A stretch of 64,000 nucleotides of DNA from the NCBI RefSeq assembly GCF_003171515.1, contig NC_089397.1, forward strand, positions 310,001-374,000. The letters run 5' to 3'. Shown here in pieces: positions 20,631 to 30,295 of this stretch (positions within the stretch are counted from its first letter, which is position 1; each line of letters opens with the position of its first letter). The notes under the pieces are model-generated. The model had not been told where the DNA came from, searched no databases, and saw only the letters and a list, made by a program, of their open reading frames with translations. This DNA is from Pyrenophora tritici-repentis. Its lineage: Eukaryota > Ascomycota > Dothideomycetes > Pleosporales > Pleosporaceae. A program made the position numbers and the translations under genes.

Positions 20631-23318
20631 TCACCACCCCTCCCCGTTTTCATCCAGTTTGAATAAACCATTTTTCTTCTTATCTGCAGCCCACCTATCA
20701 CACCAGGCCTTCATCTTCTCCCTACTCTTCGCGCTACCTATGTTGACTGTGGGGATGATCTTGTCGATATGCAATGCGCAGCAGAACATGGTCAATTCCC
20801 TGAAACTGCTGTGCTCACTGTAAGGGACGCCGAAGCAGCTTGCTCGGCTCCCGCTCCCAGCTTGTGGTGTCAGGTCTTTCATCGAAAAAGTGCTTTTCCA
20901 GTTGTCGGAATGAAGGACAGTCTGTACTTGTGGCGATTCAGTAAAGCGACCTTTGGGCGGACGATAGTTCCATCCCGAGGGTCGGAAACCGACGATGCGC
21001 GTGAAACTGTCTGCATATTCGCGGAGATAGTCGTCTAGGGTGTCTGCACGAATCTCAAAGAGCGGTGTCATATGTACTTGGGCTGCGCGAGGATCGGTTG
21101 TTAGAAGTGCATCCAGCTCCGGATCTTCGAGAGCCTTGCAGATGCGTTGTTTGTTGGTAGGCGCATAAATCTTACTGTTCAAAGCCTTTGCGATGCCGGT
21201 ACAAATACGCTCTTTGCCGATACTGTATGTGCCAACGACGACGAGAAGACGGCCGCGCTCTGGACTCTTGGGTTCCGCTGGGTTGTCTTGGTCAGACTCC
21301 TTGCGTACGAACTTGACCATGCCTTGTCCAGCGCGTTCTCGCTTCATCTTTTCCCATCCGTCTGATTCGTCGGTGCGGACCTTGCTGAGGCTGACACACA
21401 TGTCTGCACACGCTTGGATGACTTGTTGTTGCGGTGGGAAGGCGTACTTTGGGTTGAGATATGTTGTATCGAGGTAGCAAGCATCGAGCTTTTGCTGGCG
21501 ATTCTTTCCACTTACAGCGTCAAGAACGTTGGGTCGGAGGAGCGGATGCTCAATATGTGCTTGACATGCGCGAAAGTCGCCGCAATGCAGCACTCGTTGC
21601 AGTCTAGGGTTCTTGCCTTTGCCAATTTCCTTTTCGAACAAGAATAAAGAACTGCCGGGGCAGTGGTTTGCTGAAATCATAGTAACAAACACACCTTCTG
21701 TCCCAGGCACCTCTGTCTTCTCCTCAAAGTCTAGGTCTATAACCCACTTGGGATCAACACGAAGCTGCTGCCGTACAAGGTTGCCAGTGACTTTGCTGCA
21801 ATATATCGGTCCATGCTTCCAGGAGGCAGTGAGGCCGACGTAGTGATCGCTGTGAAAATGACTTAAAAAGTAGGCGTTCTGGCCCTTGACCGCTCCATAG
21901 CGAAAAGCATCGACGGCAATGAAGAAACCAGGCATGATCTTGTAGAACGGACAGGTGCGTTGATACGCAGGCTTTCCTCGGGACTTGTTGTTTTCGGCCG
22001 CGGCAGTGGCCCATGCAGCGTCCTCAGCATGGCCGGCCATGAGTTTTGAGAAGGCAGAACCAGACTGGGCACTGGGCTCCGAAAGTTGGAATGGATCGGC
22101 TTGTCCAGGTTTAGCTGGCCTCTCGGGTCGCTTGAACGCTTTTGCATTGCTCGTCATAGTTGGCTTGTTTTCCTGTTCCGTCTTGATGTTAGGCAGTGGG
22201 GGTGGGTTACCATCCAAGCATGCATTGACATGCACAGATACATCCTGCTCTGACAAACCAGGCAGGCTATTGGCGCATATTGGGCATGAGGGTACGTCTT
22301 GGGTATCGGTATCTTCTTTCTTTATGACCGTTCTATCACTTTCAGGAAACAAAGGTGGGGCGTCAAAGTCGTCTGGGTCGCCATCAAAGCCTGCCTCTTC
22401 CATCTCAAGTTTCTGCTGTTCCTTCATCCACCGCCTTTCATCGTACTCCTCACCCTCGAGCAAATCATCATCTTCCAGGTCCTCAAAATCGCCAAGTTCT
22501 TCGCCGCCATACTGAGATGTATATTCGGACGTAAATGGTGGGGGTGGATGTGCAATAGGAGGATCGGTGCTATCCTTGGGTAATGTGAACTCGGTTGGTT
22601 TAGTAATTGACGACTCGTCACTCTTTCTCCGCATGGCCATACCTGCAGTAGTATTAGGTATCTCCGCACTGTCATCATCTGATTCCGAGTCTGAGTCATC
22701 CACAAATGGTCCAGACTTCTTTCGCAGCTTGGCCTGTGGCTTGGGAGCACCAACGGCTAGCGCATCTAGAGCATTGCTTTCTGCATCTGCAGGCGGTGGT
22801 GGTGAACAGGCTGGCACGGGCGCTGCCACTTCTTCGCTGACTTTTCGCCGCTTGACGCTCCCGCCGTTCTCATTGTAACGCTCCTCGTCGTTGTCTGAAG
22901 TCATGACGCCATTGATCTTCTCGTCGCTCCAACCAACATCGTCCTCTTCATTGCAGTCGAACACAATTGTGGGATTTGACCCACGTTCCTGCAAAAAGAT
23001 GCGACTGTTGATCTCCTCGGCTTTCTGGAAGAACGCCTTGATATTGCCGTTTGGTGTGCCAACCGGTTTCTGCTTCTTGGCATTGTTTGCGGGAGATTTC
23101 TTCGCGAACGCGGCCGGTGTGAGCGTCGTTTGAATGACAGCCTTCTTTGGTGGCGCCGCCTTCGAGCTCGGCTTCGGCATCGCCTTCTTCGTCGCGGTTT
23201 TGGAGGCCATGTCGATGGTTCTTGACAGAGAGCGGGGTGGCGAGGGGGCGCGGCCGGTAGATGGCGTCACTCGCGATGACTCGGGTAGCGTACGGTTCTC
23301 GCGAGGATTTCTGAACAT
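20631..23318 (-). CDS. PSO2: DNA cross-link repair nuclease PSO2/SNM1
   Basis: Nuclear 5'-exonuclease of the SNM1 family that clears interstrand cross-links. Intronless, 895 aa from the ATG at 23318 (a second in-frame ATG at 23210 is possible; nothing in frame upstream but a TTG). Domains: basic N-terminus with KKAVIQTTLTP, reminiscent of a PCNA-interacting motif; acidic disordered middle; a UBZ4-type zinc finger at about 343-370 (CPIC...HVNAC); metallo-beta-lactamase core with SHFHSDHY at about 486 and ANHCPGS at about 553; beta-CASP region; and a DRMBL C-terminus with FRPSGWNY and YSEHSSF at about 835. All catalytic metal ligands that I can check are present, so it should be active. No PSO2-independent alternative fits this domain order. 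Confidence 0.95.
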   Translation of the reverse strand: MFRNPRENRTLPESSRVTPSTGRAPSPPRSLSRTIDMASKTATKKAMPKPSSKAAPPKKAVIQTTLTPAAFAKKSPANNAKKQKPVGTPNGNIKAFFQKAEEINSRIFLQERGSNPTIVFDCNEEDDVGWSDEKINGVMTSDNDEERYNENGGSVKRRKVSEEVAAPVPACSPPPPADAESNALDALAVGAPKPQAKLRKKSGPFVDDSDSESDDDSAEIPNTTAGMAMRRKSDESSITKPTEFTLPKDSTDPPIAHPPPPFTSEYTSQYGGEELGDFEDLEDDDLLEGEEYDERRWMKEQQKLEMEEAGFDGDPDDFDAPPLFPESDRTVIKKEDTDTQDVPSCPICANSLPGLSEQDVSVHVNACLDGNPPPLPNIKTEQENKPTMTSNAKAFKRPERPAKPGQADPFQLSEPSAQSGSAFSKLMAGHAEDAAWATAAAENNKSRGKPAYQRTCPFYKIMPGFFIAVDAFRYGAVKGQNAYFLSHFHSDHYVGLTASWKHGPIYCSKVTGNLVRQQLRVDPKWVIDLDFEEKTEVPGTEGVFVTMISANHCPGSSLFLFEKEIGKGKNPRLQRVLHCGDFRACQAHIEHPLLRPNVLDAVSGKNRQQKLDACYLDTTYLNPKYAFPPQQQVIQACADMCVSLSKVRTDESDGWEKMKRERAGQGMVKFVRKESDQDNPAEPKSPERGRLLVVVGTYSIGKERICTGIAKALNSKIYAPTNKQRICKALEDPELDALLTTDPRAAQVHMTPLFEIRADTLDDYLREYADSFTRIVGFRPSGWNYRPPKGRFTESPQVQTVLHSDNWKSTFSMKDLTPQAGSGSRASCFGVPYSEHSSFRELTMFCCALHIDKIIPTVNIGSAKSREKMKAWCDRWAADKKKNGLFKLDENGEGW

Positions 23319-24306
23319 TTGGAGACTATCCAAACATTGTCGAGCAGGAATGTGCTGCTCGTGGTTGTGGTTGTTACCCGACTAATCCAGTGGCAAGTGA
23401 ATGGTCCGAAGCGCGCCAAGACGCTAAATCAAGCGCGTAGGCACGTGTGACTACGCGTAATGTCCCTATCCGTCACATTGATAGTCTTTCTAGGTTCTCA
23501 CGCTTTTTCCATCACCCAACAGCTACCTCTTGGCCTTTGAACGTCTGCTTCATCTCTATTACAAATATACGCGTCTTTGGCTAGACATGATCCACTGTGA
23601 TTACCACGCCCTTGACTTCTCTTTCATTACCTAACACCCAAACATCTGTATGCTCGTCAGGCTGGCTTATGTCTCTTACTTTTGCCTTCTTGTACCTCTC
23701 GTCATCCCAGTTGTAGCCTTGGTAGATCTATTCGCCTGCCCCAATTGCTACCCCCTGTGCTGATCAATCGCGATCTAATTTCCTTTGACCTACTTTCGCA
23801 TTCTGTCTGATAGTTGATACAGCCTTCTACCCATAAGGGCCAGTGAAACATCAGGTATCTGTTCTGTGGGTAGTAGTTGGTATGACGTGCTTTCATGCAC
23901 CTTCGTGGACGACTACGAGGATCGGCCGGCATTTGTACATGTTGGGGAGGCCGCATGTTGTCGAAGAAGACGGCGAAGAGTGGACTGAGGTTGTGTTTGG
24001 TATCGAGATGGATGAATTAGCTATGATTTTGCACGGACAATAGACTTCTCCTAGGTGATGTATTGTTAGCAAGTCACGAAGTGACTTTCCTGGAGACTGA
24101 TAGAGATGTTTCACAAAAGGGTTCATGTCATCTGTTATACAATGAAAGCCACAGATTTAGGCAATTAATCCTCTGTACTAGAAGAAATGATATAAAGTTG
24201 GTATATGAACACTTGCACACTGGCTTTCCGGGCCATGAACAAAACCGAAATTTCCAAACATATCGGATCTTCAAACCTGTCAGCTTCCTGCAATCACATG
24301 CGCCCA
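23319..24306. other. Intergenic region with one possible exon
   Basis: About 1 kb between PSO2 and the oxygenase. Left part is the PSO2 promoter. A protein-like minus-strand stretch at 23581-23727 is listed separately. A plus-strand frame ending at 24043 (VVEEDGEEWTEVVFGIEMDEL) also looks protein-like, but I could not place either in a full gene. Confidence 0.45.
23581..23727 (-). other. Possible terminal exon of an unresolved gene
   Basis: A 48-codon frame, open from an acceptor-like GAATAG to a TAG. The translation is charged and protein-like (IYQGYNWDDERYKKAKVRD, then ending KGVVITVDHV). Just upstream on the same strand another stretch reads YYPQNRYLMFHWPLWVEG. No start codon or clear donor could be fixed. 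It may be the 3' end of a short spliced gene or a relic; I do not recognise it. Confidence 0.3.
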
Positions 24307-25458
24307 TCATGCTGTGGCAGGCAAAGGCATCGAAGGCATGCTCGCCCCAGCTCTAATGACAGGCTCCTTATTCTTCTTGAGCTTCTCTTGGATCGCTTGA
24401 TAGTTCCGGCTCATAGCGATCCGGGTAAATTCCTCGCCAGTCACCATTGGGTACTTCTTCAGTGGACCCTGAATCTTTGCATCTTTACACGGTTGGTTAA
24501 AGAAAGCGATGCTGTAGCGCTCGCCGTAGAAGTCATCAGGCTCGCATGGGGCCTTGACGCGGTGGAACGTGGACTTGAAGCGGTCGTCGGACCATGACAT
24601 GAGTAGGTCACCGACGTTGCATACTAAATCAAACGTAAGCACAGGTTTTTGCCAGAAGTCAATAATAACGTACCAATGGCGTTCTTCTCCACATCTGGCT
24701 CGACCTTTGTCCACGAGTCACCATAGCCGAAAGATGTCGAGACCTCTCGGCCGGGGCATATCTCAAGACCGGATTGTCCGGCCTTTTGGAACAGCAAGGT
24801 CAGAAAGTCCCAGTCAGCATGTGCGCCGGCCCTGTGATACACCTCTCCTGTTGAATTGGGTTGTTTGGGTGTTTCGAAGTAGTGTAGTAATCGACAGACA
24901 GTTTGAGACTCTGGGCGGCTAACATCGTGCGCCTTGATAAAATAGTCGTCTTCGAAATTGAGTCCACGAGCGAAGCACTTCATTAGCATTTCGCTAACTG
25001 CCTGTACCTTGTGCATGAACGCCAGAGCTTCAGCCTGGAAGCCAGGGAGCGTCTCGTTATCTATCCATCGGCCTAGTCAACAATCAGCATAGTTATATCA
25101 GGGGGTCATCATGCTTCTTACCATTCATGCCCTCACCAAACTGCATCTGATAAGACTCTTTGCGATCTACTGCACCAGTCGATGGCCTTATCTGTGCATT
25201 CTTCTCCCATCCTGCATTGTATTGTGGGGAAAATGGAACTTGCGACTTGATAGAATCGGGCTGGTTGAAGAAGCGTGATGACTGATTGAAAATTTCGTCA
25301 ATCGATCCACGACTGATGCCATGATCCACGATGCAAAAGAAGCCATGGTTTTCAGCAGCGTCGACAAGTTCTTGTGTAATGTCATCTACCCGGGAGTCGA
25401 AATCCCGAAGTGAGATAGTCGGGACATGGCGATCAACATATTTGGTGGGTGCCATCAT
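24307..25458 (-). CDS. 2-oxoglutarate/Fe(II)-dependent oxygenase (IPNS-like)
   Basis: Predicted complement(join(24307..24623, 24674..25072, 25122..25458)), 350 aa. The DIOX_N segment opens with VPTISLRDFDSRVDDITQEL and ENHGFFCIVDHGI. The jelly-roll core carries H197-x-D199 (GAHADWDFLTLLF), the distal H266 (TFHRV) and the 2-oxoglutarate-binding R281-x-S283 (ERYSIAF). All iron and co-substrate ligands are present, so an active hydroxylase/oxidase is expected. Both introns (GTAAGA...ACTAG and GTACGT...TTTAG) keep frame. Fungal members of this fold include thymine-7-hydroxylase and secondary-metabolite oxidases. Its neighbours, a deaminase-like amidohydrolase and a nucleobase permease, make a nucleobase-type substrate plausible, but that is inference. 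Shares a 482-bp divergent promoter region with the Zn2Cys6 regulator. Confidence 0.88.
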
Positions 25459-25940
25459 GACAGGGTTGGGATCGAGTTCACTTGGGTTTGATGAGTTTGG
25501 TCTTTAGGCATGCTACTCGAGATGACGCATACCTGCTCTTATGTTCAGCCATTTTTGTAGAGTTCTACTGTATCGCAGACCGTCCTCAGGATGTATGGAT
25601 CCGGGGAGTCCAGCTCGGCCGCCGGCATCGGCCGCTGTTACTGTTACTGACATGATGTATTGATGCATAGATATGCGGCCGCTGTGCGTGGCAGGAGTGA
25701 AGGTGGGGCAGCCCACGCTAAAGTCCATCTCGGCCGCACCCTGCTCGTCTACGTCGTCCGCCTCGACGTCCGATTCTAGCGTCTCTGCTGCAGGCTGTGC
25801 AATTTATCGAATTCAATGTTCGGTCCACATGTTCGCTCACGTCTGCAACACGTGACGATCGCCGTTGTGTCTCCGTGCTTCCCGCGGTGCACTCAAGTGT
25901 GGGGCCTAGCTGGCAATCAGCTTGTACCACCTCGCTCACT
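25459..25940. promoter_or_regulatory. Bidirectional promoter, oxygenase / Zn2Cys6 regulator
   Basis: 482 bases between two divergent start codons. It is relatively GC-rich and contains several CGG/CCG triplets (for example near 25610-25635, 25675-25680 and 25730-25740), the half-site type bound by Zn2Cys6 factors. A specific operator cannot be named from sequence alone. Confidence 0.45.
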
Positions 25941-28177
25941 ATGGAAGACAACAACGCCCCCAAAGGCCAGAGACCCCGATTGACGTGCACCGAGTGCTAT
26001 CGGAGGAAGATCAAGTGCGATAAGAATGTGCCTTGCAGCACATGCATCAAAAGGTTAGCGCCTCGTTCTTTGAGAAGCCTATTTACCTTCACGGACGTTT
26101 GCGACAGCATCAACGTCCGATACGTCTAAGAGGAAGTCCGCGGAAATACAACCTCAACCCATACTAAGCAGTCAGTAGAGGGTATGCAAGTTTCTGTTCG
26201 AGAGATGAAACTCCTGCTACGCCGTCCGCCCCTCCAGCCTATCAAGCTCGCCACGAGTCGACGACTTCCAGCGATCTTGTGCGCGCACTTCTGGACCGCG
26301 TAAGTCAGCTTGAAGCTAAATTACAAGAACAACACGACCCAGGCGCGATCGATACGCCTACATCATGTCCCGCAGTCTCCAATAGCCCGACAGTTCTGGG
26401 CCATAATGAGACACCGACACCTATTTTGCCTCCGGATAATACCGCTGCCCCACCGCCTACGGAAACGGGTGATGTAGCGACTGTCCTTGAGTTTCTAGCA
26501 TGGGGCCGTAAAAAGGACGCTGATTATGGGACGTCGCCAGAGCACCACAGCGGGCCAAGACGGCTCAGCACCAGGCGTGACCACGAAGCTATTACATCAA
26601 ACATACTCTCTGAGAGCAGCAGAGATGTGCAGCTCGATGTATTAGAAGCACTTCTTCCGAACAAAACTCATATTGTACAACTTGTGGAGTACCATAACAA
26701 CTCCATCTTATGGTACCACAGCTCTTACTCTTCGACAATATTCAACAGTGACCTGGAAGTTTTTCTGGCTGAATACGAGGGCAATGTCCGCAATGAAGAC
26801 CTCAATTTGCAATGGCTGGGTCTTTTGTTCTCGGTCATCACTGGTAGTATCACATGTGCACCGCCGTCTGTGTGCGAAGCGTGGGGGTTTTCCCTGGCGG
26901 AAAGGACAGTCCTGTCACAAAAATGGTACGAAGCAACTGTTACCTGCCTCAACATCGCTCAGTATATCGAGATCCATACGATATACTCTGTCCAAGCGAT
27001 TGCTACTTTGACTATCGCAGCTCACTCGCTCGGCAAGTCGAGCAGTCAGTCAATTTTGCTTGCTTCAGCAGGTCGAATAGCACAAAGCCTAGGGTTACAC
27101 CGCCTCGGACAAGAAACCGCCATCAATACCACACCCAAAGAGCAGCTACGGGAACGCGAAGCTGGAAGGAGAGTGTTCAATCAACTCTGTACACAAGATT
27201 GGTTTCAGATTCCTTTCTCAGAGTCCTACGCGCTCAATCCTCGCTTCTGCCAAACTGCCAAACTAATGAACTGCAATGATGACGACATGGTACCTCAGCC
27301 ACTGTCAATACCAACACAAGCAAGCTACTGCAATTATCGTTACGACATTGCAGCGCTTATGCCCCGACTCCTCGATGCAATGAGTGGTTGCAACACGCTC
27401 TTCACAAAATACGAGCAGGTACTGCAGTATGATGAGAAAATGCGAAAGCTGGCTACCGCATGCATGCCCACATTCCTATCCACAAATGAGCCATTAGCCA
27501 CAGACTGGCCAATTTACGTAGGGTGGGCCAGAAGATCATTAACCATATGCGCTTCACACAAGATCATTATGATACACCGGAAGTTCCTCGGGCTATCATT
27601 TACTAACTCCGCCTTCTCGTTCACTCGTAGAACTTGCATAGCGGCATCTAAGACTATTTTGAAAGAGGCACTGTCATCATGCCATGAACAGGGACCGATA
27701 CTATGGATCGAGCAGGCATTCTCTGTAGCAGCAGGCATAATCCTCAGCCTTGATTCATTCCATCGATCTGCAAGCGAAAAAGAGTATGAGAAACATACAA
27801 GGCTCGTCAGGGACACGATTCGTTACCTGAAGCAATTCGATAATAGCAAGATAGCATCACGGGGTGTAGAGCTGCTATCAGCGTTACAAGAAGAGCTTCG
27901 TGAAGGAGGTAACATCGAAGTGAGGAAGCGGCCACGGACCGCCGAGCACAATGATGCAGCATCATCACCAAAACGAACTCGTCTGTTCAACGTGGACAAA
28001 TTCATTAGCAACGTATCACAGAACTTGCAAGTTACAACACCCGCAACCACACCGACATCCGAAGATCCAGAGATCGTAGCGGATACTTCGTGGAACTCTT
28101 TTGCAAGCTTTCTACCACCACAAACGGGTTTTGGGGGACATAACATGTTTGATGAGTTACTTTCATTCCAGTTTTGA
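25941..28177 (+). CDS. Zn2Cys6 transcription factor (cluster-local)
   Basis: Predicted join 25941-26053, 26179-28177 (703 aa). The DNA-binding cluster is split by the intron: C16-x2-C19-x6-C26-x5-C32-x2-C35 in exon 1, and the sixth cysteine, C44, supplied by exon 2 (RGYASFCSRDE). Donor GTTAGC and acceptor CAGTAG give this join; other acceptors lose frame or the last cysteine. A coiled-coil follows (LVRALLDRVSQLEAKLQEQ), then the fungal-specific regulatory domain with LEFLAWGRKKDADYG and AAHSLGKSSSQSILLASAGR. Nuclear, likely binding CGG-type half-sites. It sits between the oxygenase and amidohydrolase genes and its stop codon is 2 bp from the latter's stop, suggesting it regulates this cluster (inference). 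Confidence 0.88.
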
Positions 28178-28179
28178 TA

Positions 28180-29696
28180 CTATGTATACTTCAACGACAT
28201 ATGGTTTCTCGCTCCTACGCCACTTCTCTCCCGTATGCCAGCTATAGAGTTGTTTGCTTTTTCTATGGCCACATCTTCGTCAATGTGTAATAACTTGCCG
28301 TTGTTAACAAGCAATTGGCCATCAACAATAACCATGTCAGTGTTCGCACTTGAGGAGTGGACGAGCACCGTGACTGGATCCATGCCACCAGTACTCTGCT
28401 CTACTGAGTTCCATGGAGCACAGGCTACCCCTTTTGGTGCCACGACTACAACATCCGCCTTCTTCCCAATTTCCAGGCTCCCAATTTCAGCTTCCAGGCC
28501 CAACGCTCTTGCTCCGTTGATAGTCGCAAACTCCAAAACATCGTACGCACTGAGTACGCCGGCATTGTGTCTTACACCGCCGTGTAGTATAGAGGCTAGA
28601 TGCATCTCACTGAACATGTCGTACGAGTTATTGCACGGCGCACCATCGGTTCCTAACGCCACATTCACGCCACTCGCAACCATGTCCGGTATTGGTGCGA
28701 CCCCTGAACCCAGCTTGAGATTACTCATAGGATTGTGCGAAACCGTGCTCTTACTCTCACGTAGAATATCAAAATCTCCGGCTGCCGGATCCGGATGTAC
28801 GCAATGCGCAAACACACTCTTCGGTCCCGTTAGCTTTGTATCCCGGCAGAACTGGAATGGGCTGCACTGGTAGTAATCTCGGTAGATGGTGAGATCCTTA
28901 GGTGCTTCTACACAGTGCATTGTAAGGCCAATGTCATGTGTTTGCGCTGCTTCGCCAATGCTAGTATGCGCAGCCATAGGCGAGCCTCGTGGAGTCCCAG
29001 CCGAGAACCATACATGTAAACGATCGTCACAGGAGCCATGGTAACGCTGGTGAGCCGCGAGAGCTGCAGTGACAGACATGGAGTCTACATCACGGTCTCT
29101 TGCATCCTTCATGTTCAGATCTGGGTTAGACTCTGTGGCTTTGATCAACTTGCCCTGGGAAAACGTCAATCTCACTGCATGGCTCGTCAATCCACCCTAC
29201 TCACCAAGCATGCGCGGATTCCGGTCTCTTCCACAGCTCGTACTACGTTCTCAAGCCCACTTCTATGCGTAAGCATGGCTTCCAGAAAGCACGTTGTACC
29301 CGTCTTGAGCATCTCAGTAATAGTCAACATTGACGCAACGTAGCCATCGTCTTCAGCGTAGTTGGCTTCCAATGGCCAGATGGCATCGCACAGCCAGTTG
29401 TGGAGTGAGAGGTCCTCGGCGAGACCTCGTAACAGCGACTGCGCTAGATGCGCGTGCGTATTGATGAGGCCCGGTATGACGATCTTGTTCGTGCAGTCAA
29501 TTGTCTCAACGTCTCCATGATCTCCCCTCGACTCAAGTTGGTAGATCAAGTCTGACGTCTTCCCGAGCGCTGTGATACGGCCGTTTTCGATGAGCAGTGC
29601 ACCATCTAAAATGACTTCCCGGCTCTTGTTGACGGTGATGACAGTTGCGTGAGCCAATAGTCGCACTGGCGTTTTGATCGTCTGCGGCATGGTCAT
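28180..29696 (-). CDS. Amidohydrolase / deaminase of the TRZ-ATZ (MtaD-like) family
   Basis: Predicted complement(join(28180..29154, 29205..29696)), 488 aa. The split beta-sandwich flanks a TIM-barrel with the full metal and catalytic set: H81-x-H83 (NTHAHLAQ), H244-x2-E247 (MHCVE), H281 (FAHCVH), H304 (VSHNP) and D334 (GTDGAPCNNSYDM). This matches subtype III amidohydrolases that deaminate or dechlorinate ring compounds: methylthioadenosine/S-adenosylhomocysteine deaminases, guanine/8-oxoguanine deaminases, atrazine-type hydrolases. The GTDGAxxNN loop is nearest to the MTA/SAH deaminase group, but the substrate cannot be read from motifs alone. The 50-nt intron (GTGAGT...CCCAG) keeps frame. 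Adjacent to a nucleobase permease (divergent) and an oxygenase-regulator pair, consistent with catabolism of a nitrogen heterocycle. Confidence 0.88.
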
Positions 29697-30295
29697 CTCG
29701 CTTGGAGCAAGACGTGTGATGGAGTGGCTGGAGTAGGACCGCTCGGTTATTCAAGTCTTCGTGGTATGTGTTAAACGTAGGTTGGAAAGTTTACAAGGCC
29801 TCAGGCGCTTTTGATGGTGTGAGCCACCCTAGAGGCGAAACACCTGCTTACTTCACTCCATTATTTTCGTCACAGCCCCTCATGCTCGTGTCGTGGTGGA
29901 GGTTGTGCTCGCGTACGAGAGCGATGTGGGCTTCCGCCACTCTCCGCTTTTGCGTGTCCGTTGAAGTGACATGGGACGGCCGGCGCTAGGAAGATAGCGG
30001 TGGCCTTATCCTTTCAACCTCACTCGACCAACACGGTAGCAACACGCAATTGCAGAGCCCCCTAGGAGTTCATTGTGCATCTATCGTAAGCTGAAAAATA
30101 GACCGGTCCCGACATGTTGGTTATCATGGGGGATTAATTGCAGCAAGGCCTATCGGAGACGGGCGTGCTGCCGATCCAGAACCACGAGTCAACCATGGCG
30201 TTGGCCTTATTATATACCTAGCCGCAGCGAAAGGATCGTCTGTCTTTACACTGTGCTCTTACTCGCCCCCAAGGGCAGTCCCTTCGACAGCAGTC
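29697..30295. promoter_or_regulatory. Bidirectional promoter, amidohydrolase / permease
   Basis: About 600 bases between divergent start codons. It includes CGG/CCG triplets near 29740, 29974-29984 and 30160, and GATA-type cores on both strands (for example near 29994 and 30193). GATA factors of the AreA type commonly control nitrogen catabolism in fungi; direct control here is inference. Confidence 0.4.
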
